A stretch of DNA of 21,239 nucleotides from Sulfurimonas sp. (GTDB lineage Bacteria > Campylobacterota > Campylobacteria > Campylobacterales > Sulfurimonadaceae). A program made the position numbers and the translations under genes. Position 1 is the first letter of the stretch, and every line of letters starts with the position of its first letter. The DNA lies in contig JALUKS010000181.1 of the NCBI GenBank assembly GCA_027056465.1, positions 1-21,239 on the forward strand. The letters are read 5' to 3'. Positions 7,257-15,723 of the stretch are shown here, one piece after another. Under the pieces are notes generated by a model. That model had not been told where the DNA came from and did not search any database. It worked only from the letters and a program-made list of their open reading frames with translations.

Positions 7257-8612
7257 TTAACGAGGAAGACCTGCCATGCCACCAGGACCACCTGCTCCAC
7301 CCATCATGGACTGAAGTTGTTTCATTCCATTTTTTCCAGAAAATTTCTTTGCCATTTTTCCAGCATTTTTAAACTGCTTAATCATACGGTTTATCTCAAC
7401 GACTGTAAGTCCACAACCTATAGCGATTCTCTGTTTTCTTGAGTTATTCAGAAGATCAGGATTTTCACGCTCTTTGGCTGTCATAGAGCTAACCATTGAT
7501 TTGATATTTTTAAGTTCGCTTGAGTTCTCAAAGTCAAAATCTTTAATAGCCTTGCTCATGCCACCCATACCGGGAATCATTCCCATGATAGAACTCATAG
7601 AACCCATCTTCTTCATAGACTCCATCTGTTCTAAAAAGTCATTGAAATTAAACTTGCCTTTTTGGATTTTTTTCGTTAGACGTTTAGCATCCTTCTCATC
7701 GATTAGATTTGCAGTCTTCTCAGCCAGACCCTCTACATCACCAAATCCCATAAGACGGTTGATAACTCTTTCAGGAATGAAGACCTCAAGATCTTCCATC
7801 TTCTCACCCATACCGATAAAACGCAATGGTACCTGCACTTGAGAAGAGAGACCTAGAGCTACACCACCCTTAGAGTCACCATCATATTTTGAGAGAATAA
7901 CACCATCTATACCGATTTTTTCTTTAAATGTTGTCGCCGTGCGAATGGCATCTTGACCAGTAAGCGAGTCAGCAACATAAAAAATCTCATCAGGATTAGC
8001 TACTTTTTTCACTTCATCAAGCTCATCCATAAGCGCATCATCGATAGCTAAACGCCCCGCCGTATCTATAAGAACGACATCAAAGATTTTACTCTTTGCA
8101 TATTCGAGTGCTGAGAGAACAACCTCGACAGGATTTTTTGTCGCTTCATCTTCATAGAGTTCTACCTCTATCTGAGCTGTAATTTGGCGAAGCTGTTCCA
8201 CCGCTGCTAAACGCTGTAAATCGGCTGCAACGATAAGCACTTTTTTCTGCTTGTTCTTCAAGTAAGTTGCAAGTTTACCAGTAGTTGTTGTCTTACCAGA
8301 ACCTTGAAGCCCTGTCATAAGTATAGTTGTTGGAGGATTTGGGGCAAAAACAAAACCCTTGTTTCCACCTATCTCTAGGAGTTCATTGAGTGCTACTCTT
8401 AGCGCATCAAGGAATTGATCCTTTCCGATACCGTTCTCTTTTGTAAGAATCTCAACACGACTGAGTAATGTTTTTGTAACTTTATGGTTTACATCTGCTT
8501 TTAAAAGATTTTTCTTTAACTCATTAAGTGCTTTTGTGAGTGCTTTTTCATCATCATGAAAACGAATCTTCTTTATGGCATTTGTAAACGAGTCTGTTAA
8601 AGTATCAAACAT
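7257..8612 (-). CDS. ffh: Signal recognition particle GTPase Ffh
   Basis: A 451-residue SRP54 homologue that binds 4.5S RNA and delivers ribosomes with nascent membrane proteins to FtsY. The N domain is about 1-90. The G domain (about 92-295) has the P-loop GLQGSGKTTTTGKLA (101-115), DLQRLAA (131-137), DTAGR (183-187) and SKYDGDSKGG (241-250). The methionine-rich M domain occupies the C-terminus, with the run MGSMSSIMGMIPGMGGMSK and a final Met/Gly-rich tail. The ATG has a good AGAGGAAA ribosome binding site. The 4.5S RNA gene is not in this window. Confidence 0.97.
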   Translation of the reverse strand: MFDTLTDSFTNAIKKIRFHDDEKALTKALNELKKNLLKADVNHKVTKTLLSRVEILTKENGIGKDQFLDALRVALNELLEIGGNKGFVFAPNPPTTILMTGLQGSGKTTTTGKLATYLKNKQKKVLIVAADLQRLAAVEQLRQITAQIEVELYEDEATKNPVEVVLSALEYAKSKIFDVVLIDTAGRLAIDDALMDELDEVKKVANPDEIFYVADSLTGQDAIRTATTFKEKIGIDGVILSKYDGDSKGGVALGLSSQVQVPLRFIGMGEKMEDLEVFIPERVINRLMGFGDVEGLAEKTANLIDEKDAKRLTKKIQKGKFNFNDFLEQMESMKKMGSMSSIMGMIPGMGGMSKAIKDFDFENSSELKNIKSMVSSMTAKERENPDLLNNSRKQRIAIGCGLTVVEINRMIKQFKNAGKMAKKFSGKNGMKQLQSMMGGAGGPGGMAGLPR

Positions 8613-8673
8613 ATATTTTCCTCTTCTCTTAGGTGTAAATTTTTCTGCATTTTAGCAAAGTATAGCTGATGTG

Positions 8674-9408
8674 CTATTGAAAGTGTATAAACTCTTTTGG
8701 TTCAGGAGAAACAAATTCCATTCCAAGTAGTCTTACCTTATGTGCATGAAGCATTACTCGTTTGGCACGACGTCCACCATACTGCTCATCGCCAACTATC
8801 GGGTGGTCGATATAACGCAAGTGTACACGGATCTGGTGAGTACGCCCATGGTGGATGACACATTTTATCTTTGTTTTGTTTGCACTTACTATGTCAGGAA
8901 AGAACTCACTGCGTGCAGGTTTTCCTTTTGGAGATACATTTGAGAAGGCTTTGTTGTTTTTTTTCTGTGTAGTAATCCCTTTATCAACTTCGATAGGCTC
9001 ACTCATGATACCCTCAACCCAAGCGATATACTCTTTATATACATTATCTTTACGAAACTCTTTAATCGCCTTTTCACGAAACTCTTCGTTTTTTACAAGC
9101 ATCAAAACACCAGATGTTTCACGGTCTAGTCTATGAAGAAGAACTGCTGGTTTGAACTGGCGTTCTAGTTCATCAGAGTTTACATAAGTAGGTTTATCCA
9201 CAACCAAAATGTCATCATTTTCAAAAAGAACCTTTGCTCTTTCTACTTTAATCACTCTAAACTTTGTATCTGCATTTAACTCTCCACGAGCTATTACTAC
9301 TTTTTTGTTTCCAACATAGACTAGCCCACGGTCTATCATAGACTTTGCGTTGTTGTTAGAAATACCCTCTTGCATTGCAAGAATTTTATATGCTTTTTCT
9401 GTCGCCAT
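8674..9408 (-). CDS. RluA-family 23S rRNA pseudouridine synthase
   Basis: A 244-residue protein. The N-terminus (about 1-50) resembles an S4 RNA-binding domain (SNNNAKSMIDRGLVYVGNKKV). The catalytic domain carries the RluA/C/D motif LLHRLDRETSGVLML with catalytic D95, and the later GRTHQIRVHL motif. It converts uridine to pseudouridine in RNA, most likely 23S rRNA; the exact site cannot be read from sequence, so no gene symbol is given. Position next to waaA matches the H. pylori HP0956-HP0957 order. The start codon overlaps the waaA stop (TAATG). Confidence 0.9.
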   Translation of the reverse strand: MATEKAYKILAMQEGISNNNAKSMIDRGLVYVGNKKVVIARGELNADTKFRVIKVERAKVLFENDDILVVDKPTYVNSDELERQFKPAVLLHRLDRETSGVLMLVKNEEFREKAIKEFRKDNVYKEYIAWVEGIMSEPIEVDKGITTQKKNNKAFSNVSPKGKPARSEFFPDIVSANKTKIKCVIHHGRTHQIRVHLRYIDHPIVGDEQYGGRRAKRVMLHAHKVRLLGMEFVSPEPKEFIHFQ

Positions 9409-10577
9409 TATGCTTTTCCTTTTATTTTGTTTATAACTGATGTTAAATCAATCTTCTCTTCCACCATCGATGGTGGTAACTCTTTTGCCTCTCTTAGTGC
9501 TTTGTGAATCTCACTCGGCTCTACATACTGCACATGATGTACATATTTAAAAAGCTCTTTTTGGTGGAAAAAGTGCTTGCCAGTGATGATTTTACAGCCA
9601 AAAAAAGCAGGTTCTAGGGGATTGTGTCCACCTACATCCTCTTTAAATGCACCACCTAAAATAGCTATGTCACTTATGGCATAGATATTGTTAAGCTCGC
9701 CCATCATATCGACAAGGAGAATATCTGCTGTAAAATCTTTAGACTCACTAAAACGCGAAAGAGAGAAGCCACTTTTTTCAGCATAGCGTTTGCATAACTC
9801 ATAAACGCTACTAAAGCGTTCGGGGTGGCGTGGCACTATTATAAGTTTTGCATCACTACTTTTTCTATACTCCACATAAGCTTTAAGGATTGACTCCTCT
9901 TCGCCCTCATGTGTACTTCCTGCGACTATCACTTCGCCCACAGGTTTCTCATACTCTTTCGTTTTTTTAATCTCACCTGCAAGTTTAATATTTCCTATCA
10001 CTTCGATATTTCTTGCACCCAAAGCGATAAAACGATTTTTATCCACCTCACTCTGTACATAGAGAGTATCTACAAAAGAGAGTAGTTTTTTATAAAACCA
10101 TGCAAACTGGAGATACTTTTTTACACTTTTATCTGAAATTCTTGCATTAAGAAGTATAAGCTTTGCACCGCGTTTAGTTGCTACTGCAAAAAGTAGATAC
10201 CAAAACTCAGCTTCAAGAACTACTAGCATCTCTTGGCGTTTTACCCAAAAAGGTAAAAACATCTCGTAGGGGAGATATCGAACCTCTGCATCATATTTCT
10301 TCGCTTCACTCTGACCAGTCTGAGTTATCGTTGTGATAACTATCTCTTTCTCAGAGAGTTCTTTCAGCAATGGCTTGAGTGCTCGTGCCTCACCAAGTGA
10401 GCATACATGAAACCAAATAGCATTTGTTCGTGAAAAAGATGGATTTTTAAAAAGAAAAAAACGTGCGGGAATTGACTCTCTATATTTTCTCTTCAACGCT
10501 AAATACACTAGAAGAGGAAGTGCTATAAAATAGAGCACTAGACTCACTCCATAGTAAAGAAGCGTAAAAGCTCTCAA
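9408..10577 (-). CDS. waaA: 3-deoxy-D-manno-octulosonic acid (Kdo) transferase
   Basis: A 389-residue GT30 glycosyltransferase that adds Kdo to lipid A precursor on the cytoplasmic face of the inner membrane. A hydrophobic N-terminal anchor (about 4-28) is followed by WFHVCSLGEARA with the catalytic-base Glu at E63, VAGSTHEGEEESIL, VPRHPERF, and the donor-site sequence GGAFKEDVGGHNPLEPAFFG. The start is TTG, eight bases after the gene encoding the HP0958-like protein ends, preceded by a GAAGAG ribosome binding site. Whether it adds one or two Kdo residues cannot be judged here. Confidence 0.93.
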   Translation of the reverse strand: MRAFTLLYYGVSLVLYFIALPLLVYLALKRKYRESIPARFFLFKNPSFSRTNAIWFHVCSLGEARALKPLLKELSEKEIVITTITQTGQSEAKKYDAEVRYLPYEMFLPFWVKRQEMLVVLEAEFWYLLFAVATKRGAKLILLNARISDKSVKKYLQFAWFYKKLLSFVDTLYVQSEVDKNRFIALGARNIEVIGNIKLAGEIKKTKEYEKPVGEVIVAGSTHEGEEESILKAYVEYRKSSDAKLIIVPRHPERFSSVYELCKRYAEKSGFSLSRFSESKDFTADILLVDMMGELNNIYAISDIAILGGAFKEDVGGHNPLEPAFFGCKIITGKHFFHQKELFKYVHHVQYVEPSEIHKALREAKELPPSMVEEKIDLTSVINKIKGKA

Positions 10578-10579
10578 CT

Positions 10580-11293
10580 CTACTCTTCGTTAGGCTTTGC
10601 GTAGAGAATACGTCCACAGTGAGGACAAGTCGCAATATCTTCACCTCTAATTACATCAGCATATATTTTATCGCCAATAACCATATGACAGCCCATACAT
10701 GCTTGATCTTCAACAGGAACTACTGTTGTGTTTTTCGCCCATCTACGGATTTTTTGGTAGAAAGCTAAACCTTTTTGGTTTACTTCTGAAAGCAGTTTCT
10801 CTTTGGCAATAAAAACACTCTGACGCTCTTCATTAATCGCTTCTAATTTAGCATCAACATCTGCTTTTACAGTTTCTAAAGAGGCATTTAACTCTACTAA
10901 AGTTGCTTGAGCTGCTTCGATTTGCTCTTTTTTAGCTTCGATAATTTTTTCTAAACGTGCTATCTCTTCGTTTGCAAAAGTTACTTGCTCTTTAGCAATC
11001 TCTTCTTCAAGTTGCAGTGATTTCATTTCACGTTCAGTTTTTACATCACCACTCTTTTTTGCATTCTCTTCTAGTTTTTGAGAAAGTTCTGCAAGGTGAA
11101 TCTCATTTTTACTTTTTTTAAGCTCTTCTTCTTTAATCTCAGTGCTTAAGTTTTCGATATCTGTTTCTATACTCTTTGTCTTTGCAAGAGCTGCTTCATA
11201 GTTATAGTTTGCTTCTTCGATTTGAGGCTCAAACGCGTCAATATCTTTATCTACAATAGAGAGGTCAATTAGCTGTTGAAGGTGCTTGTTCAT
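10580..11293 (-). CDS. Coiled-coil C4 zinc-ribbon protein, HP0958 (FlgZ/CdsZ)-like
   Basis: A 237-residue protein: a long charged alpha-helical coiled coil (about 10-180, rich in Glu, Lys and Ala) and a C-terminal zinc ribbon with C199-M-G-C202 and C223-P-H-C226. This is the architecture of H. pylori HP0958, reported to stabilise RpoN (sigma-54) and to bind flaA mRNA, so it affects flagella. The family also occurs in non-flagellated bacteria, so a general RNA or nucleic-acid role is possible. Location between nif3 and waaA is the same as in H. pylori. Confidence 0.88.
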   Translation of the reverse strand: MNKHLQQLIDLSIVDKDIDAFEPQIEEANYNYEAALAKTKSIETDIENLSTEIKEEELKKSKNEIHLAELSQKLEENAKKSGDVKTEREMKSLQLEEEIAKEQVTFANEEIARLEKIIEAKKEQIEAAQATLVELNASLETVKADVDAKLEAINEERQSVFIAKEKLLSEVNQKGLAFYQKIRRWAKNTTVVPVEDQACMGCHMVIGDKIYADVIRGEDIATCPHCGRILYAKPNEE

Positions 11294-11302
11294 TTGTGTC
11301 CT

Positions 11303-12031
11303 TTAAGGGTGTATATATGTAAATGGGTTTTCTGATGATGCAATTATAACTTTTAAACCTAAATTTTTCAAATGTTTTTCTAAAATTTGGGCAAAAAAGT
11401 GTTCACTTTCATAGTGACCGATGTCAATTAGTGATAAATTTATGCTTTTTGCTTCCATCGCATCGTGGTATTTTATATCTCCAGTTAAGAAACAATCAGC
11501 CTCTAAAGTTCGCATAAGTGAAGAGCCTGAACCCGTGGTGAGAGCTACTCTTTTGACTCTTTTATGGCAGGGAACTGTTCGCACTATTTCAAGCTTAAAA
11601 GCCTCTGCTACTCTCCTTGAAAACTCCTCAAAATCTTCATCAACATCAAAGTAAGCCACGAAGCCATCTTTTTTTACAATTTTCTCTCCCAAAACCTCTT
11701 TGAGAACATAATCATTAAGGTGTGTTTGATCAAAATTTGTGTGCATGGCAATATTGCTAATCTTTTTTTGTACCATTTTTTGCAGTAAATTTGCTGGATA
11801 TTTTGCAAAATTTAGCTCTTTTAAACCACTAAAAATGAGAGGATGGTGTGTGATAAGGAGTGTGTTATCTTCAAGAGAATCTATGAGTGCTTCATCAACA
11901 TCAATACTCAGAGCAATTTGCGAAATATCCTCTTCAAAATCACCTACAATTAGCCCAGAGTTATCCCACTTCTCTTGCATCGCAAAAGGAGAGAGTTTAT
12001 CAAGAAAATTATATATTTCATGTAGTTTCAT
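11303..12031 (-). CDS. Nif3-like dinuclear metal centre protein (YbgI family)
   Basis: With the start at 12031 the protein is about 242 residues and begins MKLHEIYNFLDKLSPFAMQEKWDNSGL, the usual family opening. An upstream in-frame ATG at 12064 would add 11 residues lying inside the TPR gene, so it was not chosen. Metal-binding motifs include LLITHHPLIF, AMHTNFD, and DIGHYESE near the C-terminus. Members form toroidal hexamers with two metal ions per subunit; the substrate is not established (GTP cyclohydrolase type 1b has been proposed for a homologue). The start follows the TPR stop after one base. Confidence 0.92.
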   Translation of the reverse strand: MKLHEIYNFLDKLSPFAMQEKWDNSGLIVGDFEEDISQIALSIDVDEALIDSLEDNTLLITHHPLIFSGLKELNFAKYPANLLQKMVQKKISNIAMHTNFDQTHLNDYVLKEVLGEKIVKKDGFVAYFDVDEDFEEFSRRVAEAFKLEIVRTVPCHKRVKRVALTTGSGSSLMRTLEADCFLTGDIKYHDAMEAKSINLSLIDIGHYESEHFFAQILEKHLKNLGLKVIIASSENPFTYIHP

Positions 12032-12032
12032 C

Positions 12033-12545
12033 TTAATGCTCACTGTTGAGTTTATCGAGTGCAATTTTAGCTTTTTCCAATGTAGGGTCTAGCTCTAAAG
12101 CTCTGTTAAAATGTGTTCGTGCTGAAGCTATTTTCTCCTCTTCAACATAAACAAGTCCCATCTCAAGGTATGTAAATGGATTTTCATCATCTACCTCTAA
12201 AGCCTCTTTGAAGTACTCTAGTGCCTCATCATTGCGTTTTTGAAGTGCCATTACAAAGCCCATTTTAAAGAGTGTCTCACCATTTTTAGGCTCTTTGATA
12301 TTTGCCTCACTAAAGATAGCGAGTGCCTTATCTAAGTTTCCTGCTCTCACCTCATCATCAGCTTTTTCTATAAGCTCTGAAGAGTCAAATGTCGAGAAAG
12401 CTGCTGCCGTTCTCACTGGTGCTGAGGCTTGTGCTTCATCCTCATGTGGATTCTCCTCTGGTTCTTGCAGTGTTTGGATATGTTCATATATTTTAAATGC
12501 GAAGAATGCCGAAGCACCGAGCATCATCAGTTGAAAAAGTGTCAT
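12033..12545 (-). CDS. Membrane-anchored TPR protein
   Basis: A 170-residue protein with an N-terminal hydrophobic segment (about 3-18) that looks like a membrane anchor, a Glu/Ala-rich linker (about 25-50) and at least three tetratricopeptide repeats (about 55-165), including LFKMGFVMALQKRNDEALEY and TYLEMGLVYVEEEKIASARTHF. TPRs act as protein-binding scaffolds; the partner is unknown. It lies four bases after the M23 peptidase gene, whose last codons supply its AGGAAA ribosome binding site, so a shared role at the envelope is possible but unproven. Confidence 0.8.
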   Translation of the reverse strand: MTLFQLMMLGASAFFAFKIYEHIQTLQEPEENPHEDEAQASAPVRTAAAFSTFDSSELIEKADDEVRAGNLDKALAIFSEANIKEPKNGETLFKMGFVMALQKRNDEALEYFKEALEVDDENPFTYLEMGLVYVEEEKIASARTHFNRALELDPTLEKAKIALDKLNSEH

Positions 12546-12546
12546 T

Positions 12547-13422
12547 TTATTTTCCTGTTAATAAGTTTTTATTTAAAAGTTTTATAAGCTGTAAAGGATC
12601 TATCTGTACGGTGTTTATTCTAGCTGAGAAATGTAAATGAGGTCCAGTTACCCGCCCGCTTTTGCCTGAAAGACCTAAAACTTCTCCACGTTTTACTATC
12701 TCACCCTCTTTCACTTTGAATGCACTCATGTGAAAATAACAAGTATAAATGCCCTCTCCATGATCAAGCAGAACTGTTCCACCAGAATAAAACCTCTTCT
12801 CTACAAGTGCTACACGACCATCATTTGAAGCGATTATAGGTGTACCCATAGAAGCACGAAAATCTGTTCCACTATGGTACCCTTTGAGTGAGCCATTATA
12901 AACGCGAGCCTTGCCAAACGCAGAGGTAATCTTGGAATGAAGTGGTACGATAAAAGGTTTTGTGATGTAGCTTTTTGGTGTCACTGTAGAGTAAATCTTC
13001 ATAGCTTGTGCATACTCTTTAGAGATACGAGCCAATACCTCTTTACTCTTAGGGTTCACTTTTTTATCACTTACTGCTATCTCCTCTTTTGCATACTTTC
13101 CATCGACAACTTTTAGAAGAAGTTGCTCAGTTTTTTCTTTGCCTTGCTCCATATAGTGAATAGTAAGAGTTTTATTCTCTCGTTTTGCATAGTACCTAAA
13201 AGGAATGAGTGCATACTTTTTCTCACTTTTATGAGGTGTATCAAAAATACCAAAACTCTTTTTAGCAACACTAACACTTTTATATCTAATGCCCTTTTGT
13301 GGTAGAAATTCTAAAAGTGCTGTTTTTCCATTAGCTACCTTATAGTCTGAAACTACAACATCAGAGATATCAAACGCCATCAAAGAGGAGATTAAGAGAA
13401 GTGCAATGAATAAGAATCTCAC
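12547..13422 (-). CDS. Secreted M23 (LytM) peptidoglycan endopeptidase
   Basis: A 291-residue protein with a signal peptide (about 1-16, MRFLFIALLLISSLMA) and a C-terminal M23 domain (about 160-285). Zinc ligands are H183 and D187 (HSGTDF) and H264 (HLHF); catalytic histidines are H231 (YFHM) and H262. The set is complete, so the enzyme should be active on peptidoglycan cross-links in the periplasm. Residues 20-155 are a beta-rich domain that probably positions or inhibits the active site, as in other M23 enzymes. The start is GTG in a TAGTG overlap with smpB. In this phylum M23 enzymes control cell shape; which homologue this is cannot be settled here. Confidence 0.9.
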   Translation of the reverse strand: MRFLFIALLLISSLMAFDISDVVVSDYKVANGKTALLEFLPQKGIRYKSVSVAKKSFGIFDTPHKSEKKYALIPFRYYAKRENKTLTIHYMEQGKEKTEQLLLKVVDGKYAKEEIAVSDKKVNPKSKEVLARISKEYAQAMKIYSTVTPKSYITKPFIVPLHSKITSAFGKARVYNGSLKGYHSGTDFRASMGTPIIASNDGRVALVEKRFYSGGTVLLDHGEGIYTCYFHMSAFKVKEGEIVKRGEVLGLSGKSGRVTGPHLHFSARINTVQIDPLQLIKLLNKNLLTGK

Positions 13423-13874
13423 TAATACTCTTTCATAGCTCTAGCCATATCGCGTTTTTGATCTTTTGCTTTAAGATCTTGGCGTTTATCATGAAGCTGT
13501 TTTCCCTTTGCTATGCCTATCTGAATCTTTGCAAGGTTTCTATCATTTAGATAGAGCTGAATAGGCACGATAGTGTAGCCATCACGATTGACAGCTTTAA
13601 GCATCTTCTCAATCTGCTTTTTATGCAGAAGTAGTTTACGACTCCCACGCTCTTCATGTCCAAAGAAGTGATTAGTCGTCTCTAGTCGCCCAATATGAGC
13701 ATTAAAAAGTATAGGCTCATCTTTGACAAACTTGATAAAACTATCTTTGAGATTCACGCGATGCGCACGAATCCCCTTTATCTCACTACCTTGAAGAACC
13801 AACCCCGCCTCAAACTTCTCTTCGATGAAGAAGTCATGATACGCCTTTTTGTTTTTTGCTATTGTTTCACCCAT
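13422..13874 (-). CDS. smpB: SsrA-binding protein SmpB
   Basis: A 150-residue protein of normal SmpB length. Family features are NKKAYHDFFIEEKFEAGLVLQGSEIKGIR-type N-terminus (8-36), a central NAHIGRLETTNHFFGHEERGSRKLLLHK region, and the basic C-terminal tail GKQLHDKRQDLKAKDQKRDMARAMKEY-type helix that enters the ribosomal A site. SmpB delivers tmRNA to stalled ribosomes. The ssrA gene is not in the window. The start has a GTGAG ribosome binding site, 17 bases after ispE; the stop overlaps the GTG of the M23 gene. Confidence 0.97.
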   Translation of the reverse strand: MGETIAKNKKAYHDFFIEEKFEAGLVLQGSEIKGIRAHRVNLKDSFIKFVKDEPILFNAHIGRLETTNHFFGHEERGSRKLLLHKKQIEKMLKAVNRDGYTIVPIQLYLNDRNLAKIQIGIAKGKQLHDKRQDLKAKDQKRDMARAMKEY

Positions 13875-13891
13875 TATTTACTCACTTTTTT

Positions 13892-14665
13892 TTACTTTAT
13901 AACTCGAAAAAAACTACTACCACTCCCACTAAAAAAGTAACCCTCTTTATAGTGACTCTCTAACTCTTTGTACTCTTGGAGTGCTGGCTTAAAGAGGTCA
14001 TTTGCCTCACTTGGACTCATACTCTCTAGTGCTTCTTTAGAACTCATAGCTTTAAGTTTTTGTGTCTCAAAGCTATCTATCGGTGCGAAGAAATCTTCTC
14101 TGTAGATAGTGTAAACGCGAGGGGTGCTTATCTCTATCTTTGGTGTGTAGGTCTCTATGTTTAGGAGTGATTCATCAAACTCCTCTACTACTTCACCTAT
14201 GCCACTCACATTTGCACTCTTGTAGCCGTAGATAAAGAAGGGGACATCTGCACCTACTTTTAGCCCTATAGTTGCTAACTCATTGAGACTTAGTCCAAGG
14301 TTAAGGGTCTCATTACACATTTTTAGATAAGTTGCAGCGTCGCTACTTCCTCCACCTAGCCCAGCAAACGCAGGGATGTTTTTCTTTACTTTTATCGCGT
14401 AGTTCTGCATAAGCTCTGCAACTGCTTGAGACTCTGTCGCCTCCTTGAGTGCTATGTAGGCTTTATAGAGTGTGTTTTGTTCTGTGGTGCAGGAAAAACT
14501 TCCAACAATCTCGAACTCTTCACTCCCTTTTTTGGGTGTAAACTCTAACTCATCATAGAGATTTTCTACCTGCATAAAACGCGAGATTATCTCATGGTAA
14601 ACGCCACGAGTTCCTGTGATTTTTAAAAAGATATTTACTTTTGCATAAGCTTTATAAATTTTCAT
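13892..14665 (-). CDS. ispE: 4-diphosphocytidyl-2-C-methyl-D-erythritol kinase
   Basis: A GHMP-family kinase of the MEP isoprenoid pathway that phosphorylates CDP-ME. The start at 14665 gives 257 residues beginning MKIYKAYAKVNIFLKI, the conserved opening, seven bases after csrA. The in-frame ATG at 14701 lies inside csrA and is unlikely. The ATP-binding glycine loop is PAFAGLGGGSSDAATYL, and the late FFSGSGSSFFRV is the third GHMP motif. It is somewhat shorter than the E. coli enzyme. Confidence 0.94.
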   Translation of the reverse strand: MKIYKAYAKVNIFLKITGTRGVYHEIISRFMQVENLYDELEFTPKKGSEEFEIVGSFSCTTEQNTLYKAYIALKEATESQAVAELMQNYAIKVKKNIPAFAGLGGGSSDAATYLKMCNETLNLGLSLNELATIGLKVGADVPFFIYGYKSANVSGIGEVVEEFDESLLNIETYTPKIEISTPRVYTIYREDFFAPIDSFETQKLKAMSSKEALESMSPSEANDLFKPALQEYKELESHYKEGYFFSGSGSSFFRVIK

Positions 14666-14672
14666 TTTGACT

Positions 14673-14903
14673 CTACTTTTTGAGTAATTTACTAAGCTCA
14701 TCTAACTCATCTATATCTGCTGTATGAAGTGCAGCTTTATTCTGCTCTTTAACCTTTTCTATGAGTTCATTACGGACGATTGTTACATCTCTTGGTGCAT
14801 CTATCCCTAATTTTATCAGACCATTATCTATGCCTACAACTTTAACTACTATATTATCACCTATGAGTATCGACTCACCTAGTTTCCTTGATAATACTAA
14901 CAT
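14673..14903 (-). CDS. csrA: Carbon storage / translational regulator CsrA
   Basis: A 76-residue protein with the canonical N-terminus MLVLSRKLGESILIGDNI and GIDAPRDVTIVRNE. The C-terminal extension after residue 55 is typical of species in which FliW rather than a CsrB RNA antagonises CsrA. CsrA binds ANGGA motifs in mRNA leaders, in this phylum notably flaA. Its ATG overlaps truB by seven bases; the ribosome binding site AGGGAG itself contains an AGGGA motif, so weak self-repression is possible. Confidence 0.96.
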   Translation of the reverse strand: MLVLSRKLGESILIGDNIVVKVVGIDNGLIKLGIDAPRDVTIVRNELIEKVKEQNKAALHTADIDELDELSKLLKK

Positions 14904-15718
14904 TCAATTCTCCCTAATTCATATTTTATCTTCTCATCCTTGATAGTTACAATAGAGATATTATCTCCATTATCTAGCCAATATGTCCCTTCTGCCTTCT
15001 CTTGAAAATCCTCAAGAGAGAGTTTTCTTCCTAATCTTACATTATCTTGATCACCAAGATATTTATTTTGAGGGATATTCAGAGATTTTTTTATATCTAA
15101 CTTCTTCTCATTATCATAGAAAAATTGCCCCTCATTAAGACGCTCTAATGCACTCAAACTGCCAAATGCTACCCCTAACCTCTGCGAAATAATACGACCA
15201 AGAGAACGGATATATGTTCCCTCACTCACAGTCGCTTCAAAAGTCACAAAAGGGTGGCAGTAGTGTATAAGTTTTGTCTCATAAATCGTCGAGTTTATCT
15301 TGTTAAGCTCAAAGGGTATGCCTGCTCGTGCCAAATCATAAGCGCGTTTGCCGTTAATGCGTTTTGCCGAGAAGATGGGAGGTTCATACTCTAGCTCACC
15401 CTCTAACGACTTTATGACCTCTTCTACTTGTGTTTGTCTGAACTCTTCTACTATATCGACATTTTCTATCATTTCACTATCTAGCGAATCACTTTTCGCT
15501 CCTAGCCAGAGTGTTGCTCTATAGACCTTTGGCGTTTTGTTAAGAAAACGAAAGAGTTTGGTGTGGCTTCCAAAGCCTATGAGAAGTACCCCTTTTGCGA
15601 AGGGGTCGAGTGTTCCTGAGAAGCCCGCTTTTTTGTCATTGTACTTGCGTTTGAGAGTGTAGAGAAATTGGTTTGAGCCTATGCCACTTGGCTTATATGC
15701 TACAAAAAGTCTATTCAT
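14897..15718 (-). CDS. truB: tRNA pseudouridine55 synthase TruB
   Basis: A 273-residue protein that makes the universal pseudouridine in the tRNA T-loop. The catalytic motif AGFSGTLDPFAKGVLLIGFG (31-50) has the nucleophile D38. YEPPIFSAKRINGKRAYDLAR and TVSEGTYIRSLGRI are further family motifs. The N-terminus MNRLFVAYKPSGIGSNQFL is conserved in place. It starts five bases after the upstream helicase gene and overlaps csrA. Confidence 0.96.
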   Translation of the reverse strand: MNRLFVAYKPSGIGSNQFLYTLKRKYNDKKAGFSGTLDPFAKGVLLIGFGSHTKLFRFLNKTPKVYRATLWLGAKSDSLDSEMIENVDIVEEFRQTQVEEVIKSLEGELEYEPPIFSAKRINGKRAYDLARAGIPFELNKINSTIYETKLIHYCHPFVTFEATVSEGTYIRSLGRIISQRLGVAFGSLSALERLNEGQFFYDNEKKLDIKKSLNIPQNKYLGDQDNVRLGRKLSLEDFQEKAEGTYWLDNGDNISIVTIKDEKIKYELGRIEC

Positions 15719-15723
15719 CGCGT

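Noticed and set aside
7474..7842. Open frame of 122 codons on the plus strand opposite ffh
   Set aside because: It lies wholly inside the well-supported ffh gene on the other strand, shows no family features, and has no ribosome binding site of note.
12032..12064. Longer N-terminus for the nif3-like protein (ATG at 12064)
   Set aside because: The extra residues lie within the TPR coding region and precede the conserved MKLHEIYNFL opening; the ATG at 12031 fits the family.
11739..12092. Open frame of 117 codons on the plus strand opposite the nif3-like gene
   Set aside because: It is antisense to two clear genes and has a Ser/Ile-rich composition typical of a shadow frame.
14666..14701. Longer N-terminus for IspE (in-frame start at 14701)
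   Set aside because: It would overlap csrA, and the conserved IspE opening begins at the ATG at 14665.
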